Of a stretch of DNA of 64,000 nucleotides, positions 16,737 to 25,121 are shown in pieces. A program made the position numbers and the translations under genes. The stretch is taken from positions 248,001 to 312,000 of the forward strand of contig CAZHAX010000001.1 of NCBI GenBank assembly GCA_964530325.1, in the 5' to 3' direction. A model generated the notes under the pieces. It was given only the letters and a program-made list of their open reading frames with translations, searched no databases and had not been told where the DNA came from. Numbering within the stretch: position 1 is the stretch's first letter; the number at the start of each line of letters is the position of its first letter. The DNA is from CAZHAX01 sp964530325. Its GTDB lineage: Bacteria; Chloroflexota; Anaerolineae; B4-G1.

Positions 16737-18020
16737 CTAGACTCCGATCACGCGCCCGATGCCCGGCTCGGCGAGCACCTCTCCCGCATCGAATACGGTC
16801 TGCCCGCGCAACAGCACCCGCTCGACCCGCCCGCGTACTCTCCGCCCCTCGAACGGCGTCCAACCGCACTTCGTCTGCAGCGGGGTTTCTCCGATCGTCC
16901 ATTCGGGCTGGGGATCGACGAGCGTCAGGTCGGCGTCCCTGCCGGGCTCGATCCGCCCCTTCCGCTCCAGGGAGAAGGCAGCGGCCGGACCCAGGGCCAT
17001 CAGGCGGGCGATCTCGGTGAGGGGCAGACCGCGCTCCTGGAAGGCGGTGAGGACGAGCGGCAGCGCGGTCTCCAGCCCGGGCACGCCCGCGGGCGGCTTC
17101 GGTCCTCGCTTCTCCTCCAGCGTATGGGGAGCGTGGTCTGTGGCGATGCAGTCGAATAGCTTCAGATCAGCCCAGAGAGCGTCATGATCGGCAGCTGTGC
17201 GCAGGGGCGGGTTCATTCGCCCCAACGCACCCAGCCGATCCTCGTCGTCCTCCGTCAGGAACAGGTGGTGCGGCGTGACCTCGCACGTGACCGGCAGGTT
17301 CCGCGCCTTCGCGGCCCGGAGCAGCTCCAGCTCACTCGCCGCCGAGACGTGGCAGACGTGGAGCCTGCGGCCCGAGTGGGCGGCAAGCGCCAGCGCCTTG
17401 GCCAGGGCGAAAGCCGCGCAGAAGGGTGGGCGGTGCCTGCCGCGTGCCTCGAAGTAGCCTACCGCCTCCTCGTCCTCGGCGTGGATGGCTATTACTCTCG
17501 GGTAGCTCTCGAAGTGGGCTAGCTGGGCCGCAAGATCGGAGACGAGCAGGTTGCCGGTGCTCGAGCCCATGTAGATCTTGAGCCCCACAGCCTGCTTCGC
17601 CTTCGCCGCCTCAGCTGCCTCGAGGGCGTTATCTGGCGTGGCGCCTATGAAGAAGCCGACGTCGCACATCACCTTCCCGGCAGCCAGCCCGGCGGCCTCC
17701 AATAGGGCCTCTCTGCTCGTCAGCGGGGGGCTGGTGTTCGGCATCGCCAGAACGGTGGTGAATCCCCCTGCCAGGGCCGCCCTGGTGCCGGTTGTGAAGT
17801 CCTCCTTGTGCTTCCCTCCGGGCTCGCGCAGGTGCACGTGGGGGTCGACCAGACCAGGGAACACGAGAAGGCCGGACGCGTCAAGCACTTCCGATCCCTT
17901 GGGCGCATCCACTCGCTTGCCAACGGAGGCGATCGTATCTCCCTTGATCAGGATCTCGCCTGACTCAATCGAGTTGGCTGTGACCAGCTTCCCACCGCGG
18001 ACGACGACGAGCTTCTTCAC
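16737..18020 (-). CDS. pyrC: Dihydroorotase
   Basis: PyrC closes carbamoyl-aspartate to dihydroorotate, the third step of UMP synthesis. The 427-residue protein is an amidohydrolase-fold class I enzyme: FPGLVDPHVHLREPG (metal His pair) near residue 60, LKIYMGSSTG, HICHVSA-like VCHVSAASE, and DCIATDHAPH near residue 310 with the catalytic Asp. The GTG start at 18020 follows GGAGGGAAGC and overlaps the stop of the upstream 5-FCL gene (GTGA). It is the last gene of the pyr operon. Confidence 0.95.
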   Translation of the reverse strand: MKKLVVVRGGKLVTANSIESGEILIKGDTIASVGKRVDAPKGSEVLDASGLLVFPGLVDPHVHLREPGGKHKEDFTTGTRAALAGGFTTVLAMPNTSPPLTSREALLEAAGLAAGKVMCDVGFFIGATPDNALEAAEAAKAKQAVGLKIYMGSSTGNLLVSDLAAQLAHFESYPRVIAIHAEDEEAVGYFEARGRHRPPFCAAFALAKALALAAHSGRRLHVCHVSAASELELLRAAKARNLPVTCEVTPHHLFLTEDDEDRLGALGRMNPPLRTAADHDALWADLKLFDCIATDHAPHTLEEKRGPKPPAGVPGLETALPLVLTAFQERGLPLTEIARLMALGPAAAFSLERKGRIEPGRDADLTLVDPQPEWTIGETPLQTKCGWTPFEGRRVRGRVERVLLRGQTVFDAGEVLAEPGIGRVIGV

Positions 18021-18607
18021 GCTTCCCTCCCTGAATGCGAGCACTCGATGATCTGCGATGGCGTGGCGATCCAATCCATACGCAGGTCGGTCTCCGTACA
18101 TGGCAGCCGGTCCGCCAGGCAGCACTCGTGCGCGATCCCCACACGCACCGCGCCCGTCGTAGCCAGCAGGCGGTCGTAGAAGCCGCCGCCGAATCCCAGC
18201 CTGCCTCCCTCGCGGTCGAAGGCGATGCCCGGCACGAGGACCACGTCGAGCGCGGCCGGATCGAGCTCAGGCGAGCCCGAGTCCGGCTCCATCATCCCGA
18301 AGCGGTGGCGAACCAGCCGGTGGGGATGGTACAGGCAGGGCACCAAGCGCTGGCCCTCGATCCGCGGCGCGGACCAGACCATGCCAGGGCAGGAGGGCGA
18401 CTCGCAGAGCGGGATCAGGTCAGGCTCGTTGCCGAAGGCCAGGTAGGTGAGCACACGCTCTGCGCTCTGCAATACCTCCCACTCGGCCAGGCGCCGGCAC
18501 AGCTCACCCGACGCGTCTGCGGCCTCCTGTGGCGTGAGGGCCTGCCTCAGGGCCCGATACTTGAGGCGGAGCCTCTCCTTCTCGCTGCACAGGTCTTCCA
18601 TCGACAC
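18017..18607 (-). CDS. 5-formyltetrahydrofolate cyclo-ligase family protein
   Basis: The family converts 5-formyl-THF to 5,10-methenyl-THF with ATP, recycling folate. The 196-residue sequence shows the KxxxRxxxRxLRQAL start, VLVPGIAFDREGGRLGFGGGFYDRLLA (substrate and phosphate-binding loop) and a C-terminal DWIATP. The GTG start is preceded by AGGAG at six bases. It is not a pyrimidine enzyme, yet it is embedded between pyrK and pyrC with a 4-bp overlap to pyrC, so it shares pyr operon regulation. Confidence 0.92.
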   Translation of the reverse strand: MSMEDLCSEKERLRLKYRALRQALTPQEAADASGELCRRLAEWEVLQSAERVLTYLAFGNEPDLIPLCESPSCPGMVWSAPRIEGQRLVPCLYHPHRLVRHRFGMMEPDSGSPELDPAALDVVLVPGIAFDREGGRLGFGGGFYDRLLATTGAVRVGIAHECCLADRLPCTETDLRMDWIATPSQIIECSHSGREA

Positions 18608-18616
18608 GGACTGCTC

Positions 18617-19405
18617 CTACCTGATCGGGAGCCGGCGGCCGGTTGCTGTGCGCCGGGCTCGCCCGAAGTCGCGCACGCCGTTCAGCTGCTCGACGCTGAA
18701 CACCGGCCCGTCCTGGCATACGAGGAAGCCGTCGAGCGCGCATTGGCCGCAGATGCCGAAACCGCACTTCATATAGCGTTCCAGGCTGAACTGCCCGGCG
18801 AGGCTCTTCTCTCGGCAGAGGTTGTGGAGAGAGACGAGCATCCGCTCGGGGCCACAGGCGTAGATGGCCGGTTGTGGGTCTCGCTCGACCAATTGGGCGG
18901 CCAGCTCGGTGACGAACCCGGTGTGCCCGGCGGTACCGTCGTCGGTGGCCACTTCGACCTCGGCGCCGGACTGGCGGAAGCGATCGACATAGAGCAGCTG
19001 GCCGGCCGTCGCGGCGCCCACAGCCACGGTTGTGGCCAGCCCGGCCGCGGCAGCCCGCTCGGCCAGGAAGAGCAGAGGGGCGCCGCCGCAGCCGCCGGCG
19101 ACGAGCAGCGCGGGCTGATCCTCGTGGAGATTGAATCCCTTGCCATAGGGGCCGCGCCACCCGACGAGATCGCCCGCCTTGCGCCTGTGCAGGACCTCTG
19201 TGAAGGGGCCAACGCGGGCGACGGTGAGCGTGAGTGGGGAAGGGGAAACGATCGACATTGGCTTCTCGTCGACGCCGGGAAGCCAGAGCATCACGAACTG
19301 GCCCGGCTCGGCGTCCGGAACGTCTGCCTCGAGCACGAGAGTGCGTATCGTGCGTGTCTCCTGGCGCACCTGGCTGATCGGCACCGTCTGCGGTAGGCCC
19401 GTCAA
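18617..19405 (-). CDS. pyrK: Dihydroorotate dehydrogenase electron-transfer subunit
   Basis: PyrK carries FAD and a [2Fe-2S] cluster and passes electrons from the class 1B PyrD to NAD. The 262-residue protein has PGQFVMLWLPG and RxPMS-like EKPMSIVSP (FAD binding), GPYGKGF, a LVAGGCGGAPLL NAD-binding loop, CGPERML and the cluster ligands CGFGICGQCALDGFLVC. The start is TTG at 19405 after a GGGAGAAGAG ribosome site. It lies 42 bp downstream of pyrD, as expected for a PyrDK pair. Confidence 0.94.
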   Translation of the reverse strand: MTGLPQTVPISQVRQETRTIRTLVLEADVPDAEPGQFVMLWLPGVDEKPMSIVSPSPLTLTVARVGPFTEVLHRRKAGDLVGWRGPYGKGFNLHEDQPALLVAGGCGGAPLLFLAERAAAAGLATTVAVGAATAGQLLYVDRFRQSGAEVEVATDDGTAGHTGFVTELAAQLVERDPQPAIYACGPERMLVSLHNLCREKSLAGQFSLERYMKCGFGICGQCALDGFLVCQDGPVFSVEQLNGVRDFGRARRTATGRRLPIR

Positions 19406-19447
19406 GCCTCTTCTCCCTTTCCCTTGGCCAACGCCTGCCTGCTCATC

Positions 19448-20401
19448 TCAATCCGACGCGGGGATCGCCTTGCCCCGGAAGTCGGCCAGCCGCTTGAATC
19501 CGCGCCGCTCCATGTACTGCTGGAGCTCGTCTACCACCTGGCCGAACACGTCCATCCCCCGGTGGTAGGCCGCGGTGCCGATGCCCACGGCGCTGGCGCC
19601 GACGAGCGTCATTTCGACCACGTCCCGTCCGGTGGCCACACCGCCCATGGCCAGGACCGGAGCGTCAGTCGCCTTGCAGATATCGTGCACGCAGCGAACG
19701 GCGACCGGGCGCATCGCCGGTCCGCTGATGCCCCCGGTGCCGTGAGCGAGCACCGGCCGGAAAGTCTCCACGTCGAAGACCATGCCCGGCCCCAGGCTGT
19801 TCACGGCGGTGACGCCGTCCGCGCCTGCCTCGACGACGGCGCGGGCAATGGCTACCACGTCGGACACATTCGGCGAGAGCTTGACCAGCACTGGGATATC
19901 TGTGTTCTGCTTCACCTGGCGCGTCACCTGCCCGGCGACGTAGGGGTCGGCGGCGAACATCTGGCGGTAGCGGTCGTCGATGTTAGGGCAGGAGATGTTG
20001 ACCTCGATAAGGTCCGGCTTCGCCTCCGAGACGAAGCGGGCCACGGTGCCGAAGTCGTAGATCGTCTCGGCGAAGATGGAGGCGATGATCGGCACGCCAA
20101 GCTTGCCCAGCCGGCCCTTCGCCGCCTCGATCTCCTCGACCATCACCTCAACGCCCGGGTTGGACAGGCCGACGGCATTGATCAGCCCGTTCCCCCAGTC
20201 CAATACGACCGGGTTGTGGTAGCCGGCCCGGGGCTTGACACTGCACGACTTGGTGGTGACGGCGCCCGCACCTGCCTCGGCGACCCGTATGAGGATCTCG
20301 TGGCTTAGTCCGAGGACGCCGGAGGCCAGGACTGTGGGGTTGGGAAGTCGCACCCCGCAGAGGGTCGTCGATAGGTCAATCCGCCCCATTGCCATCCGCA
20401 T
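19448..20401 (-). CDS. pyrD: Dihydroorotate dehydrogenase, class 1B catalytic subunit
   Basis: PyrD oxidises dihydroorotate to orotate with FMN. The ~315-residue sequence has NPTVLASGVLG, NAVGLSNPG, the active-site loop VNISCPN with the catalytic Cys typical of class 1, KLSPNVSD, TAVNSLGPGM and GGVATGRD for phosphate binding. The adjacent pyrK confirms class 1B. In-frame ATGs at 20401, 20395 and 20389 are all possible; the last gives the most family-like N-terminus. It overlaps the upstream methyltransferase gene. Confidence 0.94.
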   Translation of the reverse strand: MRMAMGRIDLSTTLCGVRLPNPTVLASGVLGLSHEILIRVAEAGAGAVTTKSCSVKPRAGYHNPVVLDWGNGLINAVGLSNPGVEVMVEEIEAAKGRLGKLGVPIIASIFAETIYDFGTVARFVSEAKPDLIEVNISCPNIDDRYRQMFAADPYVAGQVTRQVKQNTDIPVLVKLSPNVSDVVAIARAVVEAGADGVTAVNSLGPGMVFDVETFRPVLAHGTGGISGPAMRPVAVRCVHDICKATDAPVLAMGGVATGRDVVEMTLVGASAVGIGTAAYHRGMDVFGQVVDELQQYMERRGFKRLADFRGKAIPASD

Positions 20402-21101
20402 AGGCCAGCCGTCCGGCGATGTCTGCCGGACAGGCCACCTCGTAGGTCGACCACCAGTAGCAGCTGCCGCTGTGAATCGCCAGCTGCTTCGCGTGAGGCT
20501 GGAGCAGCTGGCGCAGTTGGGCGGCGTCGTAGTAGTTCTTCAGCACCCGGTGAGTGGAGCCGTCGGCCAGCAGGCGTTCCTTGAACGTGTCATCGCTTCC
20601 CGGCTCGCTCAGCAGCTCGCCGCCCACGTCTGGCAGATAGACGTTGTCCGCCACTAAGACCATTGCTCCCGTGCAGAGCCGCTCGTGGAAGCGGCGTAGG
20701 AACTCCTGCAGGAAGGCCTGCGGTACGTGGGATAGCCAGAAGTTGAGCACGCCGGCATCGAACCTGCCGGGCGTGCCCTCCAGGCGGTAGGCATCGCCCA
20801 GCCTGAACTCGACCTTGTCCCGGGGCAGGCTCTTCTCCTGAGCCAGGGCAAGCATCGCTGCCGACGCGTCTACGGCAGTGACGTGCGCGGCCTCGTCTGC
20901 GATGATGCTAGTCCAGTAGCCAGTGCCACAGGGGACTTCGAGCACACGCCGGCCGGCCGTCGTTCGTCTCAGCGCCGCGGCCAGCTGGCCGAGCTCGGCC
21001 TGCCTCACCGGATCGTCCCTCCTGTAGACCTTCTCGTACTCAGTCGCACGCCGGTCGTAGTAGGCCCGCAGTGCTTCGCCCGCGTGGGTCGGGATCTGCA
21101 T
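20376..21101 (-). CDS. Class I SAM-dependent methyltransferase
   Basis: A 241-residue Rossmann methyltransferase: motif I is VLEVPCGTGYWT, motif II VTAVDASAAML, and FDAGVLNFWLSHV follows around motif IV. The substrate is not apparent. The gene lies between pyrE and pyrD, overlapping pyrD by 26 bp, so it is transcribed with the pyrimidine genes although no methylation step is known in UMP synthesis. A second, unrelated class I methyltransferase lies at 40662-41327. Confidence 0.85.
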   Translation of the reverse strand: MQIPTHAGEALRAYYDRRATEYEKVYRRDDPVRQAELGQLAAALRRTTAGRRVLEVPCGTGYWTSIIADEAAHVTAVDASAAMLALAQEKSLPRDKVEFRLGDAYRLEGTPGRFDAGVLNFWLSHVPQAFLQEFLRRFHERLCTGAMVLVADNVYLPDVGGELLSEPGSDDTFKERLLADGSTHRVLKNYYDAAQLRQLLQPHAKQLAIHSGSCYWWSTYEVACPADIAGRLAYADGNGAD

Positions 21102-21124
21102 GCTACCCTCCTTGACCTCTCCAA

Positions 21125-21733
21125 CTACGCCTGCAGGTAGGCTGTCACTTCGTCGCGCTGGGCCTGGCTGATCCTGCCTGATTCTAGTAGGGCGTCGAGC
21201 ATCTCGCTCAGCCGCAGCACAGCGCGCAGTGTGTAGCCCCGCCTCGCCAGATCGGCCGCGCCGCCCTGCTCGCGGTCGATCAGCACCACGATATCCTGCA
21301 CCTTCAGCCCCGCCGCCTCGAGCGGAGCCGCGGCTTCCAGCTTACTATCTCCCCGCGTGATCAGGTCGTCGACGAGCAGCACGGTTTCGCCCGCCTCGAA
21401 TGCCCCTTCGATCGCCCGCTTTGTTCCATGGTCCTTGACCTCGCGGCGCGGATAGATCAGCGGCCGGCCCATCTCCAGGGCCAGGGCGACGCCGATGGGC
21501 AGTCCCGCATAGGGAATGGCCGCCAGGCGGTCGAAGGTCAGCCCCTGCACAATCCCCGCCATAGCCCGGGCTGCCGCCTGGAGGAGAGCGGGGTGGGAGA
21601 CGAGCAGGCGCAGGTCTATGTAGATGGGAGAGGTCAACCCGGACTTGAGGGTGAACGTGCCGAACTTGACGCAGCCCGCCTCGAACAGCCGGCCGGCCAG
21701 CTCTGCCCTGGTGCTTTCCTTCTTGGCGTTCAT
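21125..21733 (-). CDS. pyrE: Orotate phosphoribosyltransferase
   Basis: PyrE joins orotate to PRPP to make OMP. The 202-residue protein contains FTLKSGLTSPIYIDLR at the orotate site, the flexible-loop region YPRREVKDHGT and the PRPP motif VLLVDDLITRGDS (about residues 118-130), followed by a C-terminal helix. The ATG overlaps the stop of pyrF (ATGA). The pyrF-pyrE order encodes the last two steps of UMP synthesis. Confidence 0.95.
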   Translation of the reverse strand: MNAKKESTRAELAGRLFEAGCVKFGTFTLKSGLTSPIYIDLRLLVSHPALLQAAARAMAGIVQGLTFDRLAAIPYAGLPIGVALALEMGRPLIYPRREVKDHGTKRAIEGAFEAGETVLLVDDLITRGDSKLEAAAPLEAAGLKVQDIVVLIDREQGGAADLARRGYTLRAVLRLSEMLDALLESGRISQAQRDEVTAYLQA

Positions 21734-22557
21734 CGGGTTGTCGCCCTCGCTTCATTGATCTGATCCCGCAGTGCCAGAGCTGCCGCACGGGCGGCCTCGG
21801 GGAAGTCGCTTTCTGATGAGGCGAAGATGATGCCGCGCGACGAGTTGATCACCGGGCCGATCCCCGATTGGGTAGGACCGTGGGCCACCGCCGGCTCGAG
21901 GCTCCCTCCCTGCGCGCCGATGCCGGGGATCAGAAAGGGCAGGCCGGGGGCGAGCTCGCGCAGGGACGCCAGCTCCTCTGGATAGGTCGCTCCGACTACC
22001 AGGCCGCAAGCTCCGGCCAGTTCCTCGTCCCACCGGACGGCATGCCTGGCCACCGCCTCGTAGAGCGGGCGTCCGTCAACTGCCAGATCCTGGAGATCGG
22101 GCGCGGAGGGGTTTGAGGTTCGAGCCAGGAGGAATACGGCACGCTCGTCGCTCTCCAGGAACGGCCGGAGCGCGTCGATGCCCAGGTAGGGATTGACGGT
22201 CACCGCGTCGGCGCCGACGACCTCGAAGGCCGTCTTCGCATATGCGGCGGCGGAGTGGCCGATATCGTTCGACTTGGCATCCAGGATCACCGGCACGTCG
22301 TCCGGAATGATGGCGACCAGCTCCAGCAGTGCCTGCAGTCCTTCAGGGCCTTCGACCAGCCAGAAGGCCAGGTTCGGCTTGAAGGCGCAGGCCAGGTCGC
22401 TTGTGGCCTCGACGATCGCCCGGCCGAACGCGAGGAGAGGACTGCTGGCGCCGCGGACGGATGCCGGGAGACGTTCCATCACCGGGTCCAGCCCTACGCA
22501 CAGCCAACTCTCGTTCCTGCTCTGGGCCCGGCCCAACTTGTCAATGAAGGTGGCCAC
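21730..22557 (-). CDS. pyrF: Orotidine 5'-phosphate decarboxylase
   Basis: PyrF decarboxylates OMP to UMP. The 275-residue protein is of the longer subgroup: LCVGLDPVMERLP, FKPNLAFW, VPVILDAKSNDIGHSAAAYAKT with the catalytic Asp-x-Lys-xxx-Asp set, and FLIPGIGAQGG for the phosphate loop. The GTG at 22557 is preferred because GAGGTG lies six bases upstream; a GTG at 22566 is also in frame. It begins about ten bases after the pyrB stop. Confidence 0.94.
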   Translation of the reverse strand: MATFIDKLGRAQSRNESWLCVGLDPVMERLPASVRGASSPLLAFGRAIVEATSDLACAFKPNLAFWLVEGPEGLQALLELVAIIPDDVPVILDAKSNDIGHSAAAYAKTAFEVVGADAVTVNPYLGIDALRPFLESDERAVFLLARTSNPSAPDLQDLAVDGRPLYEAVARHAVRWDEELAGACGLVVGATYPEELASLRELAPGLPFLIPGIGAQGGSLEPAVAHGPTQSGIGPVINSSRGIIFASSESDFPEAARAAALALRDQINEARATTR

Positions 22558-22567
22558 CGTCTTCACC

Positions 22568-23506
22568 TCACAGCTGTTCCCCCAGCACCAGGGCCAGGAT
22601 CGCCATGCGGGTCCATACCCCGTTTGCCGCCTGGCGGAAGTAGGCTGCGCCGGCGAGCGAGTCGACGTCGGCGGCAATCTCGTTCACCCGCGGCAGCGGG
22701 TGCATGATCGTGAGCTCTGGGTTCGTACGTTCGACCAGTGCCCGGTCCAGGATGTAGCTCCCCTTCAACCTGTCGTATTCGGCGGGATCAGCGAAGCGCT
22801 CCTTCTGGATGCGGGTCACATAGAGTACGTCACACTGGCGCATCGCTGCAGCCAGGTCGTCCGTCTCGTTGACCGTCACTTCCTGCTTGCGCAGCTCCTC
22901 GCTGATCTCGGCCGGCATCGCCAGTGCGGGTGGGGAGACGAAGGTGAGCACCGGCTTCCAGTGCGAAAGGGCGCGGGAGAGGGAGTGGACGGTGCGGCCG
23001 TGCTTCAGGTCACCTACCAGGCCGATGCGCAGCCCGTTCAGCGTGCCCCGCTCACGCTCGATGGTGTAGAGATCGAGCAGTGCCTGCGTGGGGTGCTCGC
23101 CCACGCCGTCCCCGCCGTTGATCACGGGCACCGTCGCTCCAGAAGCCGCCTCCTGGGCCGATCCGACGGCCGGGTGACGCTGGACGATCACGTCCGCGTA
23201 GCTTGACACTACACGGGTTGCATCGGCCAAGGTCTCGCCCTTGGCCACCGAAGAGGACCGCGCTCCCTCGGCGACTGAGATCACATCCCCGCCCAGCCGG
23301 TGCATAGCGGTCTCGAAGCTCAGGCGGGTGCGGGTGCTGGGCTCGTAGAAGAGGGTTGCCAGAACCCGGCCCGGCAGAAGGTCGAGCTCGCGCGCCTCCT
23401 GGCAGCGCTCTTCGAACCGCGCAGCCTGGGCGAGCACCAGCTCGATCTCGTCCTTTGTCAGGCCGCCGATGGCGATGACGTCACGTCCCTTGAGCGTGGT
23501 GGCCAT
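22568..23506 (-). CDS. pyrB: Aspartate carbamoyltransferase catalytic subunit
   Basis: PyrB forms carbamoyl-aspartate from carbamoyl phosphate and aspartate. The 312-residue protein has the carbamoyl-phosphate motif FYEPSTRTRLSFE, the loop SSVAKGETL, NGGDGVGEHPTQALLDLYT, LVGDLKHGRTVHSL and HPLPRVNEI. No pyrI regulatory subunit and no carbamoyl phosphate synthase gene are in the window, so its control probably rests on the leader attenuator. It is the first gene of the eight-gene operon. Confidence 0.96.
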   Translation of the reverse strand: MATTLKGRDVIAIGGLTKDEIELVLAQAARFEERCQEARELDLLPGRVLATLFYEPSTRTRLSFETAMHRLGGDVISVAEGARSSSVAKGETLADATRVVSSYADVIVQRHPAVGSAQEAASGATVPVINGGDGVGEHPTQALLDLYTIERERGTLNGLRIGLVGDLKHGRTVHSLSRALSHWKPVLTFVSPPALAMPAEISEELRKQEVTVNETDDLAAAMRQCDVLYVTRIQKERFADPAEYDRLKGSYILDRALVERTNPELTIMHPLPRVNEIAADVDSLAGAAYFRQAANGVWTRMAILALVLGEQL

Positions 23507-23534
23507 ACACTCCTCTCGGTCTCAGGAGAGACAC

Positions 23535-23566
23535 AAAAAAAGACCTTTGGCCGGCGGCCAAAGGTC
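23535..23566 (-). terminator. Leader terminator (attenuator) of the pyr operon
   Basis: On the minus strand, GACCTTTGGCC and GGCCAAAGGTC form a perfect 11-bp stem around a 3-nt loop (23542-23566), followed directly by seven T (23535-23541). It lies between the pyr promoter and pyrB, so it must be bypassed for the operon to be expressed. Confidence 0.85.
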
Positions 23567-23583
23567 GGTCGAAACGGTGTGGC

Positions 23584-23603
23584 GGGGAAGCGATCGCTTC
23601 CCC
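23584..23603 (-). promoter_or_regulatory. Upstream leader hairpin of the pyr operon
   Basis: A perfect 20-bp palindrome (arms GGGGAAGCGA/TCGCTTCCCC) lies 17 bp upstream of the leader terminator. In RNA it forms an 8-bp stem with a GATC loop. It could act as a pause hairpin or protein-binding element. Confidence 0.6.
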
Positions 23604-23656
23604 TGCTGCCCGGCGTGATCTGCCCGGCTGGTGCCGATCGTTCATAGGTCGGCCGG

Positions 23657-23685
23657 AGTATACTGCAATCGGAAAGCGATGTCAA
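23657..23685 (-). promoter_or_regulatory. Promoter of the pyr operon
   Basis: Minus strand: perfect TTGACA (23680-23685), 17-bp spacer, TATACT (23657-23662). The transcript would start near 23650, leaving a leader of about 145 nt before pyrB. Confidence 0.85.
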
Positions 23686-23847
23686 GTCGCCGCTGGCGGG
23701 TGTCCGTCTACGCGGCGGGCCATCGTGGAGGCGCGGGCTGCTGGCATAAGACAACAGGGCTGGGTAGGGAAGCCTCCCACCCCTGCACGTGCCCTGCTGG
23801 TCTGACCGAGCGCGCCGGGCGAAGCCGCGCCGGCCCTGCTAGCGGCT

Positions 23848-24714
23848 CTAGCCGTCGCCTTTCTGCGGGCGCCTGTAGATGAACCAGTAGACAAGCGCCA
23901 CCATAAAGGCTCCGCCGAAGATGTTGCCGATCGTCACCGAAAGGAGGTTGCCCAGGAAGCCGGTCAGGGTGAGGTTCGCCAGGTCCGCCGCGGTCTTGCC
24001 GGCTGCAGCGAGTACCTCCGGCTCTCCCTTGAGCAGCAGGCCCATGGGTATGAAGTACATATTGGCTATCGAGTGCTCGAATCCGGACGCGACGAAGGCG
24101 GTGATGGGGAAGATGATGGCCAGGATCTTGTCTACCACGCTCCTGCCGCTGAGGCACAGCCAGACTGCAATGCAGACAAGGGCGTTGCACATTATGCCCC
24201 GCGTCAGCCCTTCGACGAACGATAGGTTCACCTTGCCGTTGGCGATGTTCAGGGCTGTGGCTCCGACCTGGAAGCTCGAGAATGTCCACTGCCTGGTGAA
24301 GTACATGAGCGTGGCAGTGGCCACGGAGCCAATCAGGTTGCCCACGTAGACGACGACCCAGTTGCGCATTACCTTCCCTAGGGGAAGCTTGCCGCTCACC
24401 CAGGCCATCATGATCAGGTTGTTGCCTGTGAATAGCTCGGCCCCGGCAACGACGACGAGAATGAGGCCCAGACAGAAGACGAATCCACCCAGGAGCTTGT
24501 TCAGGCCGTACCCAAGGCCGCTGTCGGTTATTGCCAGCGTGCAGAACTCAGCGCCCAGGCCGATGAAGGCGCCGGCAAGCACGGCCAGCGCCAGCATGCT
24601 CCAGAAGTCCAGGTTCGCCTTCTTGACTCCAACGTTCTCTGCCCTCTCCGCCATCTCCTGCGGAGGGAAGGCGTCCAATCGGATTTCGGTTGCCATCTGT
24701 GTCGTAGCCTCCAT
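23848..24714 (-). CDS. Formate/nitrite transporter (FNT) family channel
   Basis: FNT proteins are pentameric anion/acid channels for formate, nitrite or hydrosulfide. The 288-residue protein has six hydrophobic segments and the family signatures AGAFIGLGAEF, AGAELFTGN, NWVVVYVGNLIGS, GIMCNALVCIAVW and a FEHSIANMYFIP block. In an organism with hydrogenases but no formate dehydrogenase in this window, formate or nitrite transport cannot be separated. It ends about 160 bp before the pyr promoter on the same strand, so read-through into pyr is possible. Confidence 0.92.
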   Translation of the reverse strand: MEATTQMATEIRLDAFPPQEMAERAENVGVKKANLDFWSMLALAVLAGAFIGLGAEFCTLAITDSGLGYGLNKLLGGFVFCLGLILVVVAGAELFTGNNLIMMAWVSGKLPLGKVMRNWVVVYVGNLIGSVATATLMYFTRQWTFSSFQVGATALNIANGKVNLSFVEGLTRGIMCNALVCIAVWLCLSGRSVVDKILAIIFPITAFVASGFEHSIANMYFIPMGLLLKGEPEVLAAAGKTAADLANLTLTGFLGNLLSVTIGNIFGGAFMVALVYWFIYRRPQKGDG

Positions 24715-24750
24715 TCTTTCGCGCCGATTTGTTCAGCCAGGCGAGCGGAA

Positions 24751-24794
24751 GGGACGGCCTCCTGGCTATGCGCCTGCCCCTGGATGGCCGTCCC
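24751..24794 (-). promoter_or_regulatory. Long hairpin between small membrane-protein gene and FNT gene
   Basis: GGGACGGCC (24751-24759) and GGCCGTCCC (24786-24794) form a perfect 9-bp stem with a 26-nt loop in the 160-bp gap. No T tract follows on the minus strand, so it is more likely a processing or stability element than a terminator. Confidence 0.45.
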
Positions 24795-24874
24795 TCCCTG
24801 TAGAGCTAGCACCCCTACGATCTGCGCCAGCCTCGACTGCAGTGAGCCTTCCGCACGCTCCCGTCCTGCACCAC

Positions 24875-25087
24875 CTAGTGCGGAACCGGGCTGGCGCCAG
24901 GCTGTGCGGCTCCGGACGCCGCCACGCGTCCGGCCGGTGCAACTGCGTCGGCCAGGCGGGCCTGGCGGACCTTGTCGCGGACGATCTGATAGATACCCGC
25001 GACAAGTGCCGAAACCAGCATTCCGGCGACGACCACTTCCAGCGCCAGCATTATCAAGTACTTGCCCGTCAGCATTGCGGTGTCCAT
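24875..25087 (-). CDS. Small single-pass membrane protein, paralogue of its neighbour
   Basis: A 70-residue protein with one hydrophobic segment (about residues 10-33, LIMLALEVVVAGMLVSALVAG) ending in a YQIVRDKVRQAR basic helix and a low-complexity Ala/Gly/Pro tail. It matches the 58-residue protein at 25122-25298 in the segment M/YALE-(V/I)(V/I)V-G…LAG-(I/M)YQ(I/L)VR(D/E). No family is recognised. It is transcribed towards the FNT channel gene, and could be a small partner subunit. Confidence 0.6.
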   Translation of the reverse strand: MDTAMLTGKYLIMLALEVVVAGMLVSALVAGIYQIVRDKVRQARLADAVAPAGRVAASGAAQPGASPVPH

Positions 25088-25121
25088 TTTCCATCCCTCC
25101 CTGAGCGCCGCCAGAAGGCGA

